Below are positions 26,352-33,982 of a stretch of 64,000 nt of DNA, in pieces. The position numbers were made by a program, and so were the translations under genes. Source of the DNA: UBA6623 sp965238125 (lineage in GTDB: Bacteria; Acidobacteriota; Terriglobia; Bryobacterales; UBA6623); assembly GCA_965238125.1 (NCBI GenBank), contig OZ250179.1:4154001-4218000 (forward strand). The letters run 5' to 3'. The stretch's first letter is position 1, and each line of letters begins with the position of its first letter. A model generated the notes under the pieces. It worked only from the letters and a program-made list of their open reading frames with translations, searched no databases and was not told the origin of the DNA.

Positions 26352-27383
26352 TCAGCCGCGGGAGGAGAACCCGTTGCTTACCCGATAGAGCGAGCTGGTC
26401 GTGGCGATGACGAGTTCCTTGGTGGGAAGAAAGGCCAGCCCGACAATGCCGGGCCCGGAAACGACGCGTTCGGGCTCGGCGCCCGGACGCAGCAGATAGA
26501 CCCCCTTGCGGCCTCCGTAGGACGCGGCCAGATACAGGTTCCCGGCGTGATCGAAAACCATGCCTTGGGGACGGCCGAAGCCGCGGCAGACGACGTCGAC
26601 TTCGCCGTTGGCATGAACGCAATAGATCGCATCGAAGCTCGACGTAGTGGGCCCGCTGACGTACAGCTCATTGCCCGGCCCCATCACCAGGTGATAAGCC
26701 GCGATCGAGGGCTCGATCGTCGCGAAAACGAAGATCTGGCGGCTCGGGCTGATCTTAAAAATCGTTCCGGTGCGATCACCCACGTAGAGGTTGTCCTCGC
26801 TGTCGAAAGCCATGCCGCTGGCTACGCCCATCCCTTCCGCATAGACCTCGACTTGACCTTTCGAGCTGACCGAATAGATCGTCCCGTTGTCGCGGGAGGA
26901 AATCAGCAAGTTGTGCGATTTGTCGAAAATCAGACCGGTGGGATTGACGATGTCGGAGACAAAAGGCTTGACGTTGAAATTCAGGTCGATCTTGAAAACC
27001 GAAACCGGAACCTTTTCACCCCGCGCACCGCTGCGGGTGGTATAGATATTGCCTTCCATATCCACAGCCGGGTTCGAAACCGGGTGTAGATTTTCGGCGA
27101 TGGTGATGCCGAGCGAGCAATTATAAGGGGAGCTTTCCGCTGACCCGTTTTCGAGCGTTAGGCTGCCGTCGGTGGCTTCCTCGGGAACTCGGATCACGAG
27201 GTGCCGGTCGCCGCTGATCACCAGCCGCGCGTCGACCGAGCCGAAACGGGCCCGCACGCGCGAGCCGCCGTTGTTAAAAAAGCCTGCGCCATGGACCTCG
27301 ATCTCGCCGCCGTAGATGGCGGCCGAGGGCTCGACTCTTTCAATGAGAGGCTCGTTGCCGGAAGTTTCGTGGCGTGAACTCAT
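26352..27383 (-). CDS. IPT/TIG plus NHL-type beta-propeller protein
   Basis: 343 residues. An IPT/TIG immunoglobulin-like domain (residues about 12-95: RVEPSAAIYGGEIEVHGAGF) is followed by a propeller of NHL/SMP-30-like repeats (HPVSNPAVDMEGNIYTT, NPTGLIFDKSHNLLIS, VASGMAFDSEDNLYVGD, RPQGMVFDHAGNLYLAA). There is no signal peptide, so it is likely cytoplasmic, unusual for IPT domains. It lies between pgpA and cinA with gaps of about 21 and 5 nt, an evident operon member of unknown role. Confidence 0.85.
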   Translation of the reverse strand: MSSRHETSGNEPLIERVEPSAAIYGGEIEVHGAGFFNNGGSRVRARFGSVDARLVISGDRHLVIRVPEEATDGSLTLENGSAESSPYNCSLGITIAENLHPVSNPAVDMEGNIYTTRSGARGEKVPVSVFKIDLNFNVKPFVSDIVNPTGLIFDKSHNLLISSRDNGTIYSVSSKGQVEVYAEGMGVASGMAFDSEDNLYVGDRTGTIFKISPSRQIFVFATIEPSIAAYHLVMGPGNELYVSGPTTSSFDAIYCVHANGEVDVVCRGFGRPQGMVFDHAGNLYLAASYGGRKGVYLLRPGAEPERVVSGPGIVGLAFLPTKELVIATTSSLYRVSNGFSSRG

Positions 27384-27404
27384 CCTATTCGAATCACCCC
27401 GTGG

Positions 27405-27869
27405 TCAGCCCCACCCCCAACGCAGGCCAGCCAAAATCATCATAGCGTACAGACCGGCGGCAGCGTCGTCGGCGACCACTCCCCAGCCTCCTCGATAGTG
27501 CTCGAACCGCCCGATTGGGTAGGGTTTGAGCACGTCGAAGACGCGGAATAACGCGAAGCCCAGCGCCCAGTGGAGGGGGTTGTCGGGCGCCGCCGCGGCC
27601 AGCGCCAGCCATTGCCCCACTACCTCGTCGATCACAACGACTTGCGGGTCCGTGCGGCCCAGGTGAGTTTCGGCAACCTCGGCGGCCCACGCCGCGGGAG
27701 CAAACAGCACAGCCGCGGCAACAACCAACCAAAGGGGCGACACCCCGATCAACGCGGTCATCGCGTAGCCCGCTCCGAGGGCCACCAAAGAGCCGGCCGT
27801 CCCCGGCGCCCGCGGTGCGTAGCCGATGCCGCCACAGGTAGCCAGCAGAAGAGCGGCGCGGCTATTCAT
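27405..27869 (-). CDS. pgpA: Phosphatidylglycerophosphatase A
   Basis: 154 residues, an integral inner-membrane enzyme removing phosphate from phosphatidylglycerol phosphate. Family motifs: CGGIGYAPRAPGTAGSL at the N-terminus, HLGRTDPQVVVIDEVVGQW (acidic active-site segment) and the C-terminal FRVFDVLKPYPIGRFE with GGWGVVADD. Three to four hydrophobic helices. It overlaps the end of the upstream YacG-like gene by 8 nt and is followed by the NHL gene. Confidence 0.94.
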   Translation of the reverse strand: MNSRAALLLATCGGIGYAPRAPGTAGSLVALGAGYAMTALIGVSPLWLVVAAAVLFAPAAWAAEVAETHLGRTDPQVVVIDEVVGQWLALAAAAPDNPLHWALGFALFRVFDVLKPYPIGRFEHYRGGWGVVADDAAAGLYAMMILAGLRWGWG

Positions 27870-28086
27870 CGTGGGAACCAGGCGACGAACCAGACTCCGA
27901 ATCCGAAGGGTATCGCGGGTCGAGTTGCTCGTCGACTTCGGTCAGCGGAGAGTGCGCGACGTATTTTTCCGACGACCAATTGCCCAAGTCGATCACTTGA
28001 CATCGTTCACTGCAAAAAGGGTAGTAAGAGTCGCCCGGTGCCACGCCTTTGCTGCAAATCAGACAATGCTTGATGGGTTGCGTCAT
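27862..28086 (-). CDS. yacG: YacG-like zinc-binding protein (possible gyrase inhibitor)
   Basis: 74 residues from ATG at 28086. A four-cysteine zinc knuckle (CLIC...PFCSERC) is followed by QVIDLGNWSSEKY, the signature of YacG/DUF329. In E. coli YacG binds GyrB and inhibits gyrase. The acidic C-terminal tail is longer than in E. coli. It sits between rimO and pgpA on the same strand, with the final codons overlapping pgpA's start. Confidence 0.85.
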   Translation of the reverse strand: MTQPIKHCLICSKGVAPGDSYYPFCSERCQVIDLGNWSSEKYVAHSPLTEVDEQLDPRYPSDSESGSSPGSHDE

Positions 28087-28149
28087 GGCAGAGGAATGAA
28101 ACCAAGCCCTTCCGCGGACGCGCGGATGCAATGTGACGCGCTTTCGAGC

Positions 28150-29547
28150 CTAACCCCGCGCCAGGATCGGAAAAGGCGCTGCCGGCGTCACATCGATCGA
28201 TTGCCCCGGGACTACCCGTTCCTGCACCGATTCCAGGCACCCGAAAACGTCGTAGTCGGAAGCCCGCGTAATGCGGATCGTGCCGAAATCACCGGGCCGC
28301 GGAACATCGCCGGCGAATTCGGTGATATACGTCTTGCCGTCGATCTCCTCGGCCTGCGCGGCCAGCCGGCCTTCCCACAGCAAGTCGGTTTCTTTCGACG
28401 GGCCCGTGATCAGAATGGGCAGCCGCTGCCCCACCCGCTCGCGGTTTCGACCACGTGAAATCTTGCGCTGAATTGCCATGAGTCGTCGACGCCGATTGTA
28501 GATCGTGCGGCGATCGACCTTACCGTCCAGACGATAGCTCGCCGAGGTCTCATCGTCCGAGTAGCCGAACACGCCCAAATGATCAAAACGAGCCTCGCGG
28601 ACGAAGTCGCACAGCTGCTCGAAATCCTGATCCGTCTCGCCCGGGAACCCGACGATGAAGCTCGTCCGAACGGCGACGCCGGGAATCGTCCGTCGGATGC
28701 GCTCGATCAAATCCAGGAACAGCTCACCCGACCCGCCTCGCTTCATCCGCTTTAGGATGCGCGCCGAGGCATGCTGCAACGGGATGTCGATGTAATTGCA
28801 TAGCGGTTCATGCGCGGCGACCGTATCCAGCAGGCGCTGCGTGACACGATTGGGGTAGACATAGAGAAAGCGCACCCATCCGGCCCCCTCGATCGCAGCG
28901 AGTTTCTCGAGCAGAGTCGGCAGACCGTCTTTCAGGCCTAAGTCGTCACCGTAGGCTGTCGTGTCCTGCCCGATGAGATTGAGCTCCCCCACCCCCTGAC
29001 GAAAGAAATTCTCGGCCTCGCGGATCACACTCTCGAAGCGCCGACTGCGGAACCTTCCCCGGAACTTCGGGATGATGCAAAAGCTGCAAGGGTGATCGCA
29101 ACCTTCGTTGATCTTGATGTAGGCCATATGCCGCGGCGTGGCCGGCCGACGAGGCGTCAAGTCGTGATAAAGGTACGGCTCGACAGCCGGGGAACCGGGA
29201 TCGAATCCTTCGCAGTGAGCGATGATGTGGTCGAGTTCGTTAGTCCCCAAGACGGCGTCGACATCGGGAATCCGCGCGCGGATCTCGTCGCGGTAGCGCT
29301 CGACCAAACAACCGGCGACGATCAACCGGCGGGCGGCGCCGGACTTCTTGTACTCGGCCATTTCGAGAATCGTGTCCACCGATTCTTGTTTGGCCGGGTC
29401 GATGAAACTACAGGTGTTGACGACCAGCGCCTCGGCTTCTTGCGGGTGCGGGGTCAGCTCGTGTCCGCGGGCTTCCAACAAGCCCATCATGACCTCGCTG
29501 TCCACTAGATTCTTGGGGCAGCCCAAGCTCACAAAGCCGATTTTCAT
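28150..29547 (-). CDS. rimO: Ribosomal protein S12 methylthiotransferase RimO
   Basis: 465 residues. The UPF0004 domain carries three Fe-S cysteines (C10 in LGCPKN, NTCSF, AGCLVE). The radical-SAM domain has CDHPCSFC (CX3CX2C) with KINEGC before it and KFRGRFRSR after it. A C-terminal TRAM domain covers about residues 385-455. RimO adds a methylthio group to the conserved Asp of ribosomal protein S12. The SLGCPKNLVDSE start and the R-rich linker separate RimO from MiaB. First gene of the rimO-yacG-pgpA-NHL-cinA run. Confidence 0.95.
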   Translation of the reverse strand: MKIGFVSLGCPKNLVDSEVMMGLLEARGHELTPHPQEAEALVVNTCSFIDPAKQESVDTILEMAEYKKSGAARRLIVAGCLVERYRDEIRARIPDVDAVLGTNELDHIIAHCEGFDPGSPAVEPYLYHDLTPRRPATPRHMAYIKINEGCDHPCSFCIIPKFRGRFRSRRFESVIREAENFFRQGVGELNLIGQDTTAYGDDLGLKDGLPTLLEKLAAIEGAGWVRFLYVYPNRVTQRLLDTVAAHEPLCNYIDIPLQHASARILKRMKRGGSGELFLDLIERIRRTIPGVAVRTSFIVGFPGETDQDFEQLCDFVREARFDHLGVFGYSDDETSASYRLDGKVDRRTIYNRRRRLMAIQRKISRGRNRERVGQRLPILITGPSKETDLLWEGRLAAQAEEIDGKTYITEFAGDVPRPGDFGTIRITRASDYDVFGCLESVQERVVPGQSIDVTPAAPFPILARG

Positions 29548-29626
29548 GGGAAAAGACGCCCTTGGCGCGGAAACTTCATCTTAGCATCGGCCGCGGCGGC
29601 CGCCCCCAAAGAGCCACTGGCGCGGA

Positions 29627-30451
29627 CTACAAATGATCGGCGAAATCTCGTTGCATACGCACGAACACTCTGTGTCCCAACCACAAGGTCATCAGCGACA
29701 CCAGCGCCAACTTCGGAAAAGCCGAGCCCGGATCCGTGTCGTACAGCAGGATGCGGCGCATGATGAGCACCACGGCCGCAATGGGGTTGACCTCGTACAT
29801 CCAAGCGTATCGCGGGCTGATTTGATCGAAGCCGTAAAATATCGGCACCATCCAGAAAAGCACCATCGTCAGCGCTTTGACGACGTACTCCATATCTCGG
29901 AAATAGACGTCGAGCGCCGAAGCAATAAGCGCCAAGCCGCACACAAAAGCCAACTGAAAGACCACCACCAGCGGCAGCCACAGCCACTGCGCCGAAACAC
30001 CGACGAAGTACCCGATCCCGGCCAACAGCAGGATCAGTTGAAGACCGTAGTGCAGCGAGTTGGCCAAGACGACCGACACGGGCACCAGTTCCCTCTGAAA
30101 CGGCACCTGCTTGATCAGCGAGGCGTTCCCGACAATCGAAGTCGTTCCCGTTATCCAGGCCAGCGTGAAGAAATTGAAAGGCAGCAGCCCGATGAGGACA
30201 AACAAGGGGTACCACTCACGCGAACCGGCAAAGACCGCCGTAAACACGAACGTAAGCAGCGACATCATGATCAGCGGGTTCAGCAGCGACCAAAACACTC
30301 CCAACGACATGTTGCGGTAGCGCACCTTGAAATCCTTTGCGATCAGGTTCCCGAGAATGAACCACGGGTCATTCTCGGGCCTAAGCAGGGCGTGACGAGG
30401 CGGGAAAGGACGGGTTGGAGCGCTGTTTTCGCTCATCAGAGGAACAGTCAT
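29627..30451 (-). CDS. ABC-2 type transporter permease (polysaccharide/lipid export)
   Basis: 274 residues, six predicted transmembrane helices. The N-terminal segment DFKVRYRNMSLGVFWSLLNPL and the middle AWITGTTSIVGNASLIKQVPFQRELVPVS match Wzm/TagG-type permeases, which export O-antigen, teichoic acid or capsule precursors with an ATPase partner. No ATP-binding gene lies next to it. Translation probably starts at ATG 30451; the ATG six codons later is an alternative. Confidence 0.88.
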   Translation of the reverse strand: MTVPLMSENSAPTRPFPPRHALLRPENDPWFILGNLIAKDFKVRYRNMSLGVFWSLLNPLIMMSLLTFVFTAVFAGSREWYPLFVLIGLLPFNFFTLAWITGTTSIVGNASLIKQVPFQRELVPVSVVLANSLHYGLQLILLLAGIGYFVGVSAQWLWLPLVVVFQLAFVCGLALIASALDVYFRDMEYVVKALTMVLFWMVPIFYGFDQISPRYAWMYEVNPIAAVVLIMRRILLYDTDPGSAFPKLALVSLMTLWLGHRVFVRMQRDFADHL

Positions 30452-30631
30452 TCTAGCGGAGTCGTGCCCGGCGAACCAACTACGCCCTTGCCGAGAAGCA
30501 GGCCCGCGCAGCGGAGCCGACGTTGATCCTCACCCTCCGCGCCATCCGTGAACCTCGGGCCGGCTGATCACATCGTGGGATGGCTCACAACTGCATTCGA
30601 GCCTTCCCAACCCCCGTGTTATAGTCGAAAT

Positions 30632-31447
30632 ATGTGGCCTCCGCGGTTGCCCCGTCGGTGGATATTCGCCCTGTCGGTGCTGCTCGTCGTGGCGGCCCTG
30701 CTTTCCGCTCAAGGCACCTATCGAGGCATGCCTCTGCTCGGGCCCGGGGTCGCTTACGTCGAGGAACCCGAAGACGGCGACGTGCCCGGCGAGTTTTCCT
30801 TCGTGCGGCTGGCGTATAGCGACCCCTACGGCACCCGCGTGATGGGCGACCGTCCTTGGATGATCGACTCCCCGGCCGCCGAACGGCACTTCTTAAAGGG
30901 GCTGAGAAGGCTGTCCAACGTCGACTGCCGTTCGATGGAAGTTTATCACCGCGCCGAGGACGAAGAGTTCTTTAACTACCCCTGGATCTATGTCGTCGAA
31001 CCGGGACACTGGGATCTCGCCGACGAAGAGGCGGCGCGCATTCGAGAATTTCTGCTGCGCGGCGGCTTCATGATCTTCGACGATTTTCACGGCACCTACG
31101 AGTGGGCCCGGTTTCTCCAGGGAATTCGTAAGATCTTTCCCGATCGCCCTGTGCTCGACGTTGACCCGAGCCACGAAATCTTCCACACCGTCTACGATCT
31201 GGAGCCGCGGGAGCAGATCCCGGGAGTGCAAGTGCTCTACACCGGCCGCAGCTACGAGAAAGACGGCCTGACGCCGCACTGGCGAGGCATCCACGACGAC
31301 GACGGCCGACTGATGGCGCTCATCAATTTCAACATGGACCTCGGTGACGCCTGGGAGCATGCCGACTGGCCCGAGTACGCCGAGCGGTATACCGCGATGG
31401 CCTACAGGCTCGGGATCAACTACATCGTGTATTCGATGACCCACTAG
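30632..31447 (+). CDS. DUF4159 exported protein
   Basis: 271 residues from ATG at 30632 with an N-terminal signal/anchor (RWIFALSVLLVVAALLSA). The DUF4159 body shows FSFVRLAYSDPYG, YPWIYVVEPGHWDLADEEA, LRRGGFMIFDDFHG-type segments and SHEIFHTVYDL. The family has a ThuA/glutamine-amidotransferase-like Rossmann fold and is often linked to gliding or MoxR/BatA clusters in other bacteria; function unknown. It stands alone here. Confidence 0.85.
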   Translation: MWPPRLPRRWIFALSVLLVVAALLSAQGTYRGMPLLGPGVAYVEEPEDGDVPGEFSFVRLAYSDPYGTRVMGDRPWMIDSPAAERHFLKGLRRLSNVDCRSMEVYHRAEDEEFFNYPWIYVVEPGHWDLADEEAARIREFLLRGGFMIFDDFHGTYEWARFLQGIRKIFPDRPVLDVDPSHEIFHTVYDLEPREQIPGVQVLYTGRSYEKDGLTPHWRGIHDDDGRLMALINFNMDLGDAWEHADWPEYAERYTAMAYRLGINYIVYSMTH

Positions 31448-31461
31448 CCCGCATTGGCGGA

Positions 31462-33483
31462 CTAGTCGCCCGAGGGAATCGCCGGTTCCGGCTCGGCGGC
31501 GCGAAGCGCCCAGCGATCGAGGGTGGTTTTGAGATCGGCGGGTTGAACCGGCTTGGCCAGGTAATCGTCCATGCCCGCATCGAGACAGCGTTCGCGGTCA
31601 CCGACCATGGCGTTCGCGGTCATGGCGATGATGCTGGTGCGACGCCGGTCTCCTTCGAGGCGGCGTATTTCCGCGGTGGCTTGATAGCCGTCCATTTCCG
31701 GCATCTGGCAGTCCATGAGCACAATGTCGTAGTCGCGATTGCGGACGCGCTCAACGGCGTCCAAGCCGTTCTCGACGACATCAGCCGAATAGCCTAGTTT
31801 GGCGAGCAATCGAACCGCTAACTTTTGATTCACCGCGTTGTCTTCCGCCAGCAGAACGCGGCATTGGAGACGTGCTTGCTCGGAAATCCTTGAGCTTGTG
31901 TGTTCTGCGGTCTTCGACGGGCCCGAATCCGTCGAATCCAGCGCGCTGCATACGGCCTCGGCCAACTTTGTCGCCAAGACAGGCTTCGGCAGCACGACTC
32001 GCACGCCGGCAAGACGCAGCGCCGCCGAATCGGGCCGCTGAGAGAATGGGCATACCGTGATGATCCGCGTTCCGCACAACAGCGAGTCGTCGTGGATTCT
32101 CATGGCCAGGTCCATGCCGTCCATGTCGGCTAGCTTGGAAGCGATCAAGATTAGATGATATGGCGAACCCAATTCGGCTTGGCGATAAAGCGCCGCAAGT
32201 GCCTCTTGGCCTCCGGAAGCCAAAGATGTTCTAAGGTTCCAACTCTTGAGGTAGTACTCCAACAGCCTTGTATTGGTAGGGTTCGGGTCGACGATCAACG
32301 CTTTTCGGTCTGCCGGGATGTGCTGCGCAACATCGTATGGCTCCGACGCCTCCACGGAAGGCAAGCCAAGCGAAAATTCGAAGGTTGAGCCGCTTCCCAA
32401 CGAGCTTTCCACGCCGATGCTTCCACCCATCGCTTCGACCAATTCCTTGCAGATCGCCAGCCCCAGTCCCGTCCCGCCGAACTTGCGCGTTGTCGTGCCG
32501 TCGGCTTGCACGAAGGGCTCGAACAACCCGGCTTGGGCTTCCGGCGTAATACCGACACCCGTGTCCCGGACCGAGAACCGCAATCGGCCCGCTGGCGGGC
32601 CCTGTGTCACTGTCTCCACGCGCACGACGACGGTTCCGCGGTCGGTGAACTTGACGGCGTTACCCGCCAGGTTCAGCAAGACTTGGCGCAGTCGGGCGGG
32701 GTCGCCGCGGACCGTTCGGGGCGTGTCGCGGTCCACAAAGATAACCAACTCGATTCCTTTCGATTCCGCCCTCTCCGCCAGGACTTCCACCACTGATCCC
32801 GTCGTTTGGTAAAGGTCGAACGGAATGGATTCGAGGGTCAGCTTGCCGGCTTCGATTTTCGAGAAATCAAGCGTGTCGTTGATCAAGTTCAGCAGCGACT
32901 CGGCGCACAGGTTGATCGTTTGCGCGTACTCGGTCTGCTCGGAATCCAAATCCGTACCGAGCAGCAGGTCGGCCATTCCCACGATGCCGTTCATCGGGGT
33001 GCGCATTTCGTGGCTCATCGTGGCCAAGAATTGACTCTTGAGGCGGGTCGACTCCAGCGCTCGGTCGCGTGTCGCCGCCAGCTCACGCTCGGCCCGCACC
33101 CGCTCCATCGAATGGCGCACCGTGCGCGCCAACATGTCGCTATTGACGTGCCTTTTGACGAGGTAGTCCTGGGCGCCCTGCTTGATCAGCTCCAGACCCA
33201 GGTTCTCGTCTTCAATCCCCGTGAGCAGAACAATCGGCACGCTCACGCCTTGATCGCGCAACCGGAGAAACGTGTCGACCCCTTCGCTGTCGGGGAGCAT
33301 CAAATCAAGCAAGATACAGGAGACGTCCTGGTTCTCCCCTAGACAATCGATGCCCTCTTGGAGCGTCTTGGCGGTCAGGACTTCGATTTGCTCGACAAAA
33401 GCCTGATCGAGAAAGCCGTGCATGGCGCGCTGAAAAGTCCGGCTGTCTTCGATCATAAGAATGCGAATGGGCGCGTCGCTCAT
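31462..33483 (-). CDS. Hybrid histidine kinase with three receiver domains
   Basis: 673 residues, no transmembrane segment. REC1 (residues about 7-120) has phospho-acceptor D60 in CILLDLMLPD. HisKA follows with H158 in SHEMRTPMNG, then HATPase_c with NLAGNAVKFT, DTGVGI, FGGTGLGLAI. REC2 (about 385-500) looks degenerate: the phospho-acceptor position reads LIASKLADMD without the usual Asp. REC3 (about 535-655) is complete (LAEDNAVNQK, LMDCQMPEMDG, the late KP). The cytosolic protein receives an upstream phosphoryl or interaction signal at REC1 and relays it internally. No response-regulator gene adjoins it. Confidence 0.93.
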   Translation of the reverse strand: MSDAPIRILMIEDSRTFQRAMHGFLDQAFVEQIEVLTAKTLQEGIDCLGENQDVSCILLDLMLPDSEGVDTFLRLRDQGVSVPIVLLTGIEDENLGLELIKQGAQDYLVKRHVNSDMLARTVRHSMERVRAERELAATRDRALESTRLKSQFLATMSHEMRTPMNGIVGMADLLLGTDLDSEQTEYAQTINLCAESLLNLINDTLDFSKIEAGKLTLESIPFDLYQTTGSVVEVLAERAESKGIELVIFVDRDTPRTVRGDPARLRQVLLNLAGNAVKFTDRGTVVVRVETVTQGPPAGRLRFSVRDTGVGITPEAQAGLFEPFVQADGTTTRKFGGTGLGLAICKELVEAMGGSIGVESSLGSGSTFEFSLGLPSVEASEPYDVAQHIPADRKALIVDPNPTNTRLLEYYLKSWNLRTSLASGGQEALAALYRQAELGSPYHLILIASKLADMDGMDLAMRIHDDSLLCGTRIITVCPFSQRPDSAALRLAGVRVVLPKPVLATKLAEAVCSALDSTDSGPSKTAEHTSSRISEQARLQCRVLLAEDNAVNQKLAVRLLAKLGYSADVVENGLDAVERVRNRDYDIVLMDCQMPEMDGYQATAEIRRLEGDRRRTSIIAMTANAMVGDRERCLDAGMDDYLAKPVQPADLKTTLDRWALRAAEPEPAIPSGD

Positions 33484-33633
33484 GGTACGGTTGTCGGGCG
33501 GCCTCGCATCGAGACGGGCCCTGACCCTCTAAGTACTGGTATCGACAGTTTCCGCCCATTTCTGACGCGGAACCGCGGTCTTCCGGTGCGCGATTACCGA
33601 ATTCCGCGACGGCGAACGGCAACTATGGCGGGC

Positions 33634-33795
33634 CTAGGCTGCCTGAAGAGTCTGCAAGATCCCCCGGATGTAACCGAAGCCGTAGGCGAACGCCTGCCGT
33701 CCCTTGGGGTCGTCGGGGTGTTGCGGCATGTGATCGGGCATCAGCATGTAGGGGTAGTCGGTCTCCCAAAGCGTCCTGGCGGCCGCGTTGGGACC
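33634..33795 (-). pseudogene. Relic of a mannonate dehydratase-like enzyme, C-terminus
   Basis: A minus-strand frame ending at TAG (33634-33636) encodes LWETDYPYMLMPDHMPQ, then GRQAFAYGFGYIRGILQTL, the C-terminal signature of UxuA-like TIM-barrel enzymes (metal-binding PDH, then FAYGYI). Upstream the frame breaks. Only about 50 codons remain, so it is a remnant. Confidence 0.5.
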
Positions 33796-33982
33796 TACGG
33801 CGTCGGGCAGCGCGATGGAGCGAGCAGCGAAGTCAAATCACGCCGGCTTTGACTATGCTGACCTTGTCTTTGAGCGTTTGCGTCGGGACCATCACCTTGG
33901 CGCGTTTGGCGATGCTTCATCGGATACCGCTCCCTCGCGGTCGCGGCTCGGTTTGGGGTAACGGTCGCGGGTTGGTCTGGGG

